Shown: in pieces, positions 7,347 through 14,279 of the stretch
Numbering within the stretch: position 1 is the stretch's first letter
Layout of the letters: the number at the start of each line of letters is the position of its first letter
Origin: CAYNXB01 sp964401045
Lineage (GTDB): Bacteria > Pseudomonadota > Alphaproteobacteria > Sphingomonadales > Sphingomonadaceae
Direction: 5' to 3'
Length of the DNA: 14,891 nucleotides
Assembly: GCA_964401045.1 (NCBI GenBank)
Contig: CAYNXB010000066.1
Location: 1-14,891 of the forward strand
Notes under the pieces: model-generated
The model's database searches: none
The model's input: the letters and a program-made list of their open reading frames with translations, nothing else
Told to the model about the DNA's origin: nothing
Made by a program: the position numbers and the translations under genes

Positions 7347-9548
7347 ATGTCCCAGATTACACCCGATGTCGTCGAGGCCCACGGCCTCAATCCCGAAGAA
7401 TACGCGCGCGTGCTCAACGCGCTCGGGCGCGAGCCGAACCTTGTCGAGCTCGGCATCTTCTCGGTCATGTGGTCCGAGCATTGCAGCTACAAGAGCTCGC
7501 GCATCCATCTGAAGAAGCTGCCGACCGAGGCGCCCTGGGTAATCTGCGGCCCCGGCGAGAACGCCGGCGTGATCGATATCGGTGACGGGCAGGCGGCGAT
7601 CTTCAAGATGGAGAGCCACAACCACCCATCGTACATCGAGCCCTATCAGGGCGCGGCGACCGGAGTGGGCGGCATCCTGCGCGACGTGTTCACGATGGGC
7701 GCACGGCCCGTCGCCAACATGAACGCGCTGCGCTTCGGTCGGCCCGACCATCCGAAGATGAAGCACCTGGTGCAGGGCGTGGTTCGCGGCATCGGTGGCT
7801 ACGGCAACTGCGTGGGCGTGCCGACCGTGGGGGGCGAAACCAATTTCCACCCCGCTTACGACGGCAACATCCTCGTCAACGCGATGACGGTGGGCGTCGC
7901 CGACGCCGACCGGATTTTCTATTCGGCCGCTTCGGGCGTCGGCAATCCGATCGTCTATGTCGGCTCGAAGACCGGCCGGGACGGCATCCACGGCGCGACG
8001 ATGGCGAGTGCCGACTTTGGCGAAGACGCCGATGCCAAGCGCCCCACGGTCCAGGTCGGCGATCCGTTCACCGAGAAACTGCTGATCGAGGCCTGCCTCG
8101 AGCTGATGGCGACCGAGGCGATCGTCGCTATCCAGGACATGGGCGCGGCGGGGCTAACCTCGAGTTCGGTTGAGATGGCCTCGAAGGGCAACGCCGGCCT
8201 TCGCCTCGACATGGACAAGGTGCCGGTCCGCGAAGAGGGCATGACGCCCTACGAGATGATGCTCTCGGAGAGCCAGGAGCGTATGCTCATGGTGCTCAAG
8301 CCGGGCCACGAAGGTGAGGCCGAGGCGATCTTCCGCAAGTGGGAGCTAGATTTCGCAATCATCGGCGAAGTGACCGACACCGGCCGCATGGTACTCGAAT
8401 TCGGCGGCGAGGTGGTGTGCGACATTCCGCTCGCACCGCTGGCCGACGATGCGCCGCTCTACGACCGCCCGCACGCCGCGCCGAAGGCCCCTGCCCCGCT
8501 CGGCGCCGTGCCTGAGAGCGGCGACATCGCCGCCGATCTCACTCGCCTGATGGCCGGCCCCGACCTCGCGAGCCGCAAGTGGATCTGGCAGCAGTACGAC
8601 CACCAGGTTGGCGCCGACACCGTCAGCGGGCCCGGCGGCGACGCGGCGGTCGTGCGGGTGCACGGGCACCGGAAGGCGCTTGCGATCACCACCGATTGCA
8701 CCCCGCGCTATTGCCTCGCCGACCCGTTCGAAGGCGGCAAGCAGGCGGTCGCTGAGGCGTATCGCAATCTGTCGGCGGTGGGCGCGACCCCGCTGGCGAT
8801 CACCAATTGCCTCAACTTCGCCAATCCGCAGCGGCCCGAGATCATGGCCCAGTTCGTCGGCGCGGTCGAAGGCATGGCCGAAGCTTGCCGCGCGCTCGAT
8901 TTCCCCGTCGTGAGCGGCAACGTCAGCCTCTACAATGAGAGTAAGGCCACCGGTGGCGGTTCGGCGATCCTGCCTACGCCCGCCATCGGCGGCGTCGGCC
9001 TGCTCGCCGACTACGACAAGCGCGCGACGATCGCGCTCAAGGATGAGGGCCAGGCGATTGTGCTGGTGGGCGGTAACCCGACGCACCTGGGACAGTCGCT
9101 CTACCTGCGCGAATTGCACGGGCGCGAGGAAGGGCCGCCCCCTACGGTCGATCTCGCACTCGAACGCCGCACCGCGGAGCTGATCCGCCTGATGATCGCC
9201 GATGGCGTGGTTACCGCCGTCCATGATGTGTCCGACGGCGGTGCCGCCGTTGCGCTCGCCGAAATGGCGTTGGCGGGCGGAATTGGCGCGGTCGTGAGGC
9301 TGCCCGAAGGCGTGGATTCGGCGACCGGCTTCTGGTTCGGAGAGGATCAGGCGCGCTATCTCGTTACCGCCGACCTCACCGCCGTGGTGCTCGAATACGC
9401 CGCGGGAGCAGGCGTGGCGGCGGTCCATCTCGGCGAAGTCGAGAGCAACCTGCTGTCATTCCGCTCCCAAGGCACTGCCGCGACGGTCGAGCTTCCCGCG
9501 CTGCGCGAGGCGCACGAGAGCTTCTTCAAGGACTGGATGGAAGCCTGA
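7347..9548 (+). CDS. purL: Phosphoribosylformylglycinamidine synthase subunit PurL (small type)
   Basis: Catalyses the ATP-dependent conversion of FGAR to FGAM, the fourth step of purine synthesis, using ammonia from the glutaminase PurQ with PurS as a bridge. Neither partner is in the window. The 733-residue length is that of the small PurL of three-subunit complexes, not the 1,300-residue fused enzyme. Motifs seen: LGIFSVMWSEHCSYKSSR (35-52), KMESHNHPS (87-95), GAATGVGGILRD (102-113), GGETNFHPAYDGN (about 162-174) and, in the second half, NCLNFANPQRPE and VHDVSDGGAA. The protein has the repeated PurM-like N and C domains. The ATG at 7347 follows an AAGGG 6 bases upstream. It is followed after 2 bp by the DUF3052 gene, so the two are very probably cotranscribed. 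Confidence 0.97.
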   Translation: MSQITPDVVEAHGLNPEEYARVLNALGREPNLVELGIFSVMWSEHCSYKSSRIHLKKLPTEAPWVICGPGENAGVIDIGDGQAAIFKMESHNHPSYIEPYQGAATGVGGILRDVFTMGARPVANMNALRFGRPDHPKMKHLVQGVVRGIGGYGNCVGVPTVGGETNFHPAYDGNILVNAMTVGVADADRIFYSAASGVGNPIVYVGSKTGRDGIHGATMASADFGEDADAKRPTVQVGDPFTEKLLIEACLELMATEAIVAIQDMGAAGLTSSSVEMASKGNAGLRLDMDKVPVREEGMTPYEMMLSESQERMLMVLKPGHEGEAEAIFRKWELDFAIIGEVTDTGRMVLEFGGEVVCDIPLAPLADDAPLYDRPHAAPKAPAPLGAVPESGDIAADLTRLMAGPDLASRKWIWQQYDHQVGADTVSGPGGDAAVVRVHGHRKALAITTDCTPRYCLADPFEGGKQAVAEAYRNLSAVGATPLAITNCLNFANPQRPEIMAQFVGAVEGMAEACRALDFPVVSGNVSLYNESKATGGGSAILPTPAIGGVGLLADYDKRATIALKDEGQAIVLVGGNPTHLGQSLYLRELHGREEGPPPTVDLALERRTAELIRLMIADGVVTAVHDVSDGGAAVALAEMALAGGIGAVVRLPEGVDSATGFWFGEDQARYLVTADLTAVVLEYAAGAGVAAVHLGEVESNLLSFRSQGTAATVELPALREAHESFFKDWMEA

Positions 9549-9550
9549 AC

Positions 9551-9958
9551 ATGGGGGCAGGCTATCTGGGCACGCCGCTGGCCAAAAAGCTAGACCTGCG
9601 CGACGGCCAACGGGTGTGGTTCAGCGCCATGCCCGAAAGCGTGTGCGATGAAATCGACGAATACGCCCTTGAGCTGTTTCCAGTCGGCAATCCGGCCGAA
9701 GGCATCGACGTAGCGCATATATTCGTCACCGCGCGCAGCGAGCTCGCGATGACGCTCACACAGCTTCGTCATCAGATTGCACGGGACGGTCACGTTTGGG
9801 TCAGCTGGCCGAAAAAGGTCTCCGGCGTCCCGACCGACATCACCGAAGACGCGATCCGCGAGATTTGCCTGCCGATGGGCTTCGTCGACACAAAGGTTTG
9901 TGCGGTCGACGACACGTGGTCGGGACTCAAGTTGGTGATCCGCAAGGAATTGCGCTGA
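9551..9958 (+). CDS. DUF3052-family protein of unknown function
   Basis: A 135-residue soluble protein with no signal peptide or membrane segment. The beginning GYLGTPLAKKL (4-14) and the block HVWVSWPKKVSG (81-92), with TDITEDAIREI (94-104) and VDTKVCAVDDTWSGLKLVIRK (112-132 region), are the DUF3052 signature. No biochemical function is known to me for this family, and I see no catalytic motif that would suggest one. The gene starts 2 bp after purL ends, with no room for its own promoter, so it is expressed with purL; whether it has any role linked to purine synthesis is only a guess. Its end converges on serB across 75 bp. Confidence 0.85.
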   Translation: MGAGYLGTPLAKKLDLRDGQRVWFSAMPESVCDEIDEYALELFPVGNPAEGIDVAHIFVTARSELAMTLTQLRHQIARDGHVWVSWPKKVSGVPTDITEDAIREICLPMGFVDTKVCAVDDTWSGLKLVIRKELR

Positions 9959-10033
9959 CATCCGCGACATCGCGGCGACTGCGCGGGCGGTGTGCTGGAG
10001 ACGGGAGCCGATGCGGAATGCCGTGGCTGCGGC

Positions 10034-10918
10034 TTAACCCGCCACCCACTCGCTCTCGCGAATCCCCAGCAGCTTGAGGATCGCCCGCAGGTCCCCCCGC
10101 TCGATCGATCCGTTCGCGGCCTCGCGCACCTTGGGCTTGCCATTGTAGGCGACGCCGTAAGTCGCGGCTTCGATCATCGGGATGTCGTTCGCTCCATCGC
10201 CGGTGACGAGTGTCACCGCGTTTTCGCCGAGAAGGCCCGCTTCCTCAAGCAAGACCGCCTTCTTGACGCTGCTGTCGACGATTGCGCCAACGAGGCCGCC
10301 TGTCAGGACACCGCCCTCGACCGCAAGCCGATTGCCGGTCACCCGCTGGAAGCCGAGCATTTCTGCCACCGGATCGGCAAACTGGTGGAAGCCGCCGGTC
10401 ACCAACACGGTCTTGCAGCCGAGATGCTTGAGCGTCCCGACCAATACGCGCGCGCCCTCCATCGGCGAGATGCGCGTATCGAGACATTCGGTGATCGCGT
10501 TTTCGGATAGTCCCTGCAGCAGCCCTACCCGCTCACGAAGCGCGGCTTCGAAATCGAGCTCGCCCTGCATGGCGCGTTCGGTGATGGTGGCGATCTTGTC
10601 CTTGATGCCGGCGAAATCGGCCAGCTCGTCGATGCACTCCTGCCCGATCATCGTCGAATCCATGTCGGACACGAAGACTTTCGGCACGCGAATGTCGTCC
10701 TGGCTCACGAGCCAGTCGACCGGGGCGAAGTGTGCCTGGATCAGCGCCCCGAGTCGCTTCGGGTCGCCTTCGGGCAGCTCCAATTCGAGCACGTCGCTGC
10801 AGAAGTCGATCATCTGCGCTTCGGCGAGCCGCATGTCCTCATGCGCGAGCGCGACGCTGAACGCGTCGAGGCGCGTTTCCAGGCTGGCGGTGTCTGCTAT
10901 CAGCCGGGCGATGAGCAA
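10034..10918 (-). CDS. serB: Phosphoserine phosphatase
   Basis: Dephosphorylates O-phosphoserine, the last step of serine synthesis. With the TTG start it has 294 residues. An N-terminal regulatory-like region (1-78) is followed by the HAD phosphatase domain: motif I DMDSTMIGQE (85-94; Asp85 nucleophile, Asp87 acid/base), motif II VTGGF (173-177), the motif-III Lys region near Lys219-220 and the metal motif GDGANDIPM (240-248). TTG at 10916-10918 is preferred for three reasons: GGAG lies 8 bases upstream (10927-10930), LIARLIAD is the usual family N-terminus, and codon third positions turn GC-rich only from here. The longer ATG start at 10969 (311 residues) lacks a ribosome binding site and would overlap miaA by 59 bp. 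Serine supply connects loosely with the amino acid genes downstream of miaA. Confidence 0.92.
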   Translation of the reverse strand: MLIARLIADTASLETRLDAFSVALAHEDMRLAEAQMIDFCSDVLELELPEGDPKRLGALIQAHFAPVDWLVSQDDIRVPKVFVSDMDSTMIGQECIDELADFAGIKDKIATITERAMQGELDFEAALRERVGLLQGLSENAITECLDTRISPMEGARVLVGTLKHLGCKTVLVTGGFHQFADPVAEMLGFQRVTGNRLAVEGGVLTGGLVGAIVDSSVKKAVLLEEAGLLGENAVTLVTGDGANDIPMIEAATYGVAYNGKPKVREAANGSIERGDLRAILKLLGIRESEWVAG

Positions 10919-11873
10919 GGGAGATACTCCGGGAGGCCCAAAATCGGGCTCAAAATCGGTCGCGCTCATTGCAGGGCCGACCGCTAGCGGCAAGAGCGAT
11001 CTGGCGGTCGATCTGGCGCTTGCGCTAAAGGCACGCGGGCGCGACGCGGTGGTGATCAACGCAGACAGCGCGCAGGTCTATCGCGATCTGAGGGTTCTGA
11101 GCGCGCGGCCGACAGAAGCTGAAATGCGCGGCGTCGAGCACCGATTGTTCGCCGCATGGGATGGCGCGGAGCCCTGCTCGGCCGCAGAATGGGCTGCGGC
11201 AGCCCGACGCGAAATTGAGAATGCGCACCTTGCGGGTGCCGTCCCGATCCTGGTCGGCGGAACAGGGCTGTACTTGCGCACCCTGCTCGACGGAATCGCG
11301 CCGGTGCCGGGAATCGATCCGGCTGTGCGGGAAGCGGTGCGCGCGCTACCCGTGTCCGAGGCATATGCGGCGCTTCTCGAAGAGGACGCCGACGCCGCGG
11401 CGCGCCTTTCGCCCAATGATCGTGCACGTGTGGGGCGTGCGCTCGAGGTTGTGCGTTCGACCGGCAGGTCGCTTACCGCGTGGCAGCACGAGCGCGTTGG
11501 TGGCATCGCACCGGGCGTTGTTCTCAACCCCGTCGTGCTGCTGCCTGAGCGCGAATGGCTTTACGAACGCTGCGACCGGCGTTTCGCCGCGATGCTCGAC
11601 AATGGCGCGGTTGCCGAAGTCGAGGCGCTCCTGAGGCGCGGCCTGTCCCCCTCCCTTCCGGTCATGCGGGCGATCGGAGTGCCGGAGATTGCCGCAATGC
11701 TCCGGGGCGAGATTTCGCGCGAGCATGCGCTGGCCCTGGGCCAACAGGCGACACGGCAATATGCCAAGCGACAATATACCTGGTTCCGGCATCAGCCACC
11801 GCAAGAATGGAAACGCGTGGAGACGGAAGATTGTGATACGACGGCTCTATTTGTATCATTATTACAAAATTAG
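10911..11873 (+). CDS. miaA: tRNA dimethylallyltransferase
   Basis: Adds a dimethylallyl group from DMAPP to A37 of tRNAs reading UNN codons. The 320-residue length is normal. Motifs: P-loop GPTASGKS (22-29), INADSAQVY (49-57), GGTGLYLRTLLDG (116-128), MRAIGVPEIAAML (252-264) and the C-terminal RQYAKRQYTWFR (282-293). No ATG, GTG or TTG exists between 10911 and the P-loop in this frame, so the start must be here or further up. The ATG has no clear Shine-Dalgarno and its first 16 codons are variable and poor in G/C at third positions. Its 5' end overlaps serB head to head by 8 bp. The last ten codons are strikingly AT-rich and overlap inverted repeats that probably belong to the ilvB control region. 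Confidence 0.95.
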   Translation: MSKGDTPGGPKSGSKSVALIAGPTASGKSDLAVDLALALKARGRDAVVINADSAQVYRDLRVLSARPTEAEMRGVEHRLFAAWDGAEPCSAAEWAAAARREIENAHLAGAVPILVGGTGLYLRTLLDGIAPVPGIDPAVREAVRALPVSEAYAALLEEDADAAARLSPNDRARVGRALEVVRSTGRSLTAWQHERVGGIAPGVVLNPVVLLPEREWLYERCDRRFAAMLDNGAVAEVEALLRRGLSPSLPVMRAIGVPEIAAMLRGEISREHALALGQQATRQYAKRQYTWFRHQPPQEWKRVETEDCDTTALFVSLLQN

Positions 11874-11889
11874 CGGTTGACACGATACA
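11834..11889. promoter_or_regulatory. Cluster of GATAC/GTATC half-sites around the ilvB promoter (candidate operator)
   Basis: TGATAC (11834-11839) and GTATCA (11853-11858) are a perfect inverted pair 13 bases apart. The sequence TGTATC (11852-11857) forms a second inverted pair with GATACA (11884-11889), which straddles the -35 box. A third, A/T-only inverted repeat, TTTGTA-N7-TACAAA, spans 11850-11868. All lie in an AT-rich patch unlike the surrounding GC-rich sequence, and the first two sites are inside the end of the miaA coding frame. The pattern suits a DNA-binding regulator such as an Lrp-type protein, but the identity is a guess. Chance repeats in AT-rich sequence remain possible. Confidence 0.35.
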
Positions 11890-11905
11890 TCCTGTCTCCT
11901 AGCAG
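11877..11905 (+). promoter_or_regulatory. Probable promoter of the ilvBNC operon
   Basis: A perfect TTGACA -35 box (11877-11882) is followed after 17 bases by TAGCAG (11900-11905), which keeps the T, A and A of the TATAAT consensus. It starts 3 bases after the miaA stop. Transcription would begin near 11912, leaving a leader of about 77 bases before the ilvB start. The -10 match is weak, so confidence rests mainly on the -35 box and position. Confidence 0.45.
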
Positions 11906-11929
11906 GCCCTGGAAGTTTTGTGGAGAGGC

Positions 11930-11966
11930 GACCCGGCGCGATCTGCTCGTGCCGGGTCGATCTTTT
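11930..11966 (+). terminator. Attenuator-like hairpin with T-run in the ilvB leader
   Basis: GACCCGGCGCGA (11930-11941) pairs with TCGTGCCGGGTC (11947-11958) in a 12-bp stem with one G-T wobble and a 5-base loop. After two bases comes TCTTTT (11961-11966). This has the form of a Rho-independent terminator, but it lies between the promoter and the ilvB start, so it would stop transcripts before the operon. It could also end miaA transcripts. Attenuation controls ilv operons in other bacteria, including ilvBN of Caulobacter. Here no leader peptide rich in Ile, Val or Leu codons is visible upstream of the hairpin. Confidence 0.6.
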
Positions 11967-11970
11967 AGAA

Positions 11971-11984
11971 GGCTCCCTGGAGCC
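11971..11984 (+). promoter_or_regulatory. Small hairpin holding the ilvB Shine-Dalgarno sequence
   Basis: GGCTC (11971-11975) pairs with GAGCC (11980-11984) around a CCTG loop. The likely ribosome binding site GGAG (11979-11982) is in the loop edge and 3' arm, 6 bases before the TTG start at 11989. The fold could limit translation start on ilvB. The stem is short, so its effect in the cell is uncertain. Confidence 0.4.
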
Positions 11985-11988
11985 GAAA

Positions 11989-13752
11989 TTGAGTAGGAAA
12001 ATTGAAGTGGCCGAGAAGAGCGGCGCAGCGATATTGTGCGATTGCCTGGTGCGTCAGGGTGTCGAATTCGTATTCGGCTATCCCGGCGGTGCCGTGCTGC
12101 CGATCTATGACGAACTGTTCTCCGACAGCCGCATCCGCCACATCCTCGTGCGGCATGAAGCCGGCGCGGCGCACGCCGCGGAAGGCTATGCCCGTTCGAC
12201 CGGCAAACCCGGCGTCGTCCTTGTCACCTCGGGCCCGGGCGCGACCAATGCCATCACCGGCATCGCCGACGCGTTCATGGATTCGATCCCGCTGGTGGTG
12301 ATCACCGGCCAGGTGGCGACCAACCTGATCGGCACCGACGCGTTTCAGGAAGCCGACACCATCGGCCTCACCCGCCACTGCACCAAGCACAACTACCTGG
12401 TGAAGGACCCGGCGGAGCTGGCGGCGACGATCGACGAGGCGTTCGAGATCGCCACCACCGGCCGCCCCGGCCCGGTCGTGATCGACATCCCCAAGAACGT
12501 GCAGGTCGCGGTCGCCAACAATGGCGAGCACGCGCCGCAACGCCCCAAGCGCTACAACCCGCAAGTGGCCGCCCCCCAGCATGAAGTTGCTCGCGCGGTC
12601 GAGATGCTCGCGCGGGCGGAACGCCCGGTGTTTTATACCGGCGGCGGGGTGATCAATTCGGGGCCGCGGGCTACCGAGCTGATGCGTCAGCTTCAAACGC
12701 TGACCCGCGCGCCTGTCACCTCGACGCTGATGGGGCTCGGCGCATTTCCATCCGACCACGCTGACTGGCTCGGCATGCTCGGGATGCATGGCACGTACGA
12801 AGCCAACATGGCGATGAACCAGTGCGACCTGATGGTCTGCATCGGCGCCCGCTTCGACGACCGCGTCACCGGGCGGCTCGACGCGTTCTCGCCCGATTCG
12901 AAGAAGATTCACATCGATATCGACCGTTCGTCGATCAACAAGGTGGTCCACGTCGATCTTCCGCTGGTCGGCGACTGCGCAAACGTTCTCGACCAGATCC
13001 TGGCCGAATGGGGTGACCGTAAGGCGGCCAACATCGACGCCTGGAAAGCGCGCATCGCGGAGTGGAAGACGCGCGACAGCCTTGCCTATCCGAAGAAGAG
13101 CAAGTCGGGCCAGATCATGCCGCAGCTCGCGGTGCAGCGGCTCTATCACCTGACTCGCGACCGGGATCCGATCATCACCACCGAGGTCGGCCAGCACCAG
13201 ATGTGGGCGGCGCAGTACTTCGGGTTCGACAAGCCCAACCGCTGGCTCACCTCGGGCGGGCTCGGCACGATGGGTTACGGCATGCCGGCGGCGATCGGAG
13301 CGCAACTCGGCAATCCCGGGCGTCTGGTGGTCGACATCGCGGGCGAAGCGTCGATCCAGATGAACATCCAGGAGATGGGCACCGCCAGCCAGTTCCGCCT
13401 GCCGATCAAGGTGTTCATCCTCAACAACGAATACATGGGCATGGTCCGCCAGTGGCAGGAGCTGACCTATGAGAGCCGCTATTCGAATTCGTATTCGGAC
13501 AGCCTGCCTGACTTCGTGAAGATGGCCGGCGCTTATGGCTGGAAGGGCATCCGTATCGAGAGTGAGGCTGACCTCGACGCCGGCATAGAAGCGATGATCG
13601 CGCACGACGGGCCGGTGATGGTCGATTGCCAGGTGGCGAAAGAAGCGAACTGCTTCCCGATGATCCCCTCGGGCGCGGCGCACACGGAAATGCTGCTCTA
13701 CGGCGATATGGTCGCGGGCACGATGGACGACGAAGCGAAGGCACTGGTGTGA
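11989..13752 (+). CDS. ilvB: Acetolactate synthase (acetohydroxyacid synthase) large, catalytic subunit
   Basis: Thiamine-diphosphate enzyme that joins two pyruvates, or pyruvate and 2-oxobutyrate, in the first common step of valine, leucine and isoleucine synthesis. With the TTG start it has 587 residues, normal for the family. Domains: N-terminal ThDP pyrimidine-binding domain with VFGYPGGAVLPIYD (28-41) and catalytic Glu57 in RHEAGAAHAAEGYAR, a central FAD-binding domain (about 200-340) and a C-terminal ThDP diphosphate-binding domain. In the last, the usual GDG/GDA start of the metal motif reads GEAS (452-455), with Glu453 in place of Asp, ahead of QMNIQEM and NNEYMGMVRQW. TTG at 11989 has GGAG 6 bases upstream. 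GTG at 12007 (581 residues) and GTG at 11920 (610 residues, running through the leader hairpin) are alternatives. The stop overlaps the ilvN ATG by one base. Confidence 0.96.
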   Translation: MSRKIEVAEKSGAAILCDCLVRQGVEFVFGYPGGAVLPIYDELFSDSRIRHILVRHEAGAAHAAEGYARSTGKPGVVLVTSGPGATNAITGIADAFMDSIPLVVITGQVATNLIGTDAFQEADTIGLTRHCTKHNYLVKDPAELAATIDEAFEIATTGRPGPVVIDIPKNVQVAVANNGEHAPQRPKRYNPQVAAPQHEVARAVEMLARAERPVFYTGGGVINSGPRATELMRQLQTLTRAPVTSTLMGLGAFPSDHADWLGMLGMHGTYEANMAMNQCDLMVCIGARFDDRVTGRLDAFSPDSKKIHIDIDRSSINKVVHVDLPLVGDCANVLDQILAEWGDRKAANIDAWKARIAEWKTRDSLAYPKKSKSGQIMPQLAVQRLYHLTRDRDPIITTEVGQHQMWAAQYFGFDKPNRWLTSGGLGTMGYGMPAAIGAQLGNPGRLVVDIAGEASIQMNIQEMGTASQFRLPIKVFILNNEYMGMVRQWQELTYESRYSNSYSDSLPDFVKMAGAYGWKGIRIESEADLDAGIEAMIAHDGPVMVDCQVAKEANCFPMIPSGAAHTEMLLYGDMVAGTMDDEAKALV

Positions 13753-14267
13753 TGAAGATCCAACATCGCGAAACCGAGCGCCACGTGCTCACAATCACCG
13801 TCGATAACGAGGCGGGAATTCTCGCCAAGATCGCCGGCCTGTTCACCGCGCGCGGCTACAACATCGACAGCCTGACCGTTGCCGACATCACCGAGGATCA
13901 CGCGGTGAGCCGGATCACGATCGTGACCAGCGGGCCGCCGCCGGTGATCGACCAGATCATCGCGCAGCTCGAACGGCTGGTGCCGGTACACAAGGTGGTC
14001 GATCTGACGGACCTTGGCCCGCACGTCGAGCGCGCGCTGGCGCTGGTCAAGCTGGCCGGAAACGCCGATATCTGCGCGCAGGCGCGGAATGTGGCGGAGG
14101 AATCCAACGCGCGGGTGATCGACCATTCGCCTGGCAGCCTCATCGTCGAGCTGACCGATACGCCGGACAGGATAGACGGTTTTATCGCATTGATGCGCGA
14201 TCTCGGATTGGTCGAAGTCGGCCGGACCGGGATCGTCGGAATGACGCGCGGTGCCGAAAGCGCCTAG
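13752..14267 (+). CDS. ilvN: Acetolactate synthase small, regulatory subunit
   Basis: Binds the IlvB catalytic subunit, raises its activity and gives feedback inhibition by valine. It has 171 residues, the usual size of the single ACT-domain form. The ACT domain (about 10-85) shows LTITVDNEAGILAKIAGLF (13-31) and RGYNIDSLTVA (34-44), the expected effector-binding region. The C-terminal half (90-171) contains the conserved ARVIDHSPGSLIVELT stretch and GIVGMTRG near the end. The ATG shares its A with the ilvB TGA stop (TGATG), so translation is coupled to IlvB, as fits a subunit needed in matching amounts. The symbol ilvH is used for the same protein in some genomes. Confidence 0.96.
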   Translation: MKIQHRETERHVLTITVDNEAGILAKIAGLFTARGYNIDSLTVADITEDHAVSRITIVTSGPPPVIDQIIAQLERLVPVHKVVDLTDLGPHVERALALVKLAGNADICAQARNVAEESNARVIDHSPGSLIVELTDTPDRIDGFIALMRDLGLVEVGRTGIVGMTRGAESA

Positions 14268-14279
14268 GAAGGGAAGAGA

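Noticed and set aside
9962..9975. CCGCG-ACAT-CGCGG hairpin between the convergent DUF3052 gene and serB as a terminator
   Set aside because: The stem is only 5 bp and no T-run follows on either strand.
10182..10910. Long plus-strand extension of miaA upstream of 10911
   Set aside because: It is antisense to the serB phosphatase domain and adds no MiaA family sequence; the family N-terminus is reached from 10911.
11877..11994. 39-codon frame through the ilvB leader containing Leu-Leu-Val codons inside the hairpin (11943-11951)
   Set aside because: Its only start, TTG 11877, is the -35 box itself, and the control codons are within rather than before the terminator stem, so it does not fit a leader peptide.
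11965..13683. 572-codon open frame antisense to ilvB
   Set aside because: It is a GC-rich shadow of a strongly conserved gene; the translation (His/Arg/Asp-rich) resembles no family. The same holds for the long frames antisense to queA (3773-4789), purL (8346-9428) and ispA (6176-7240).
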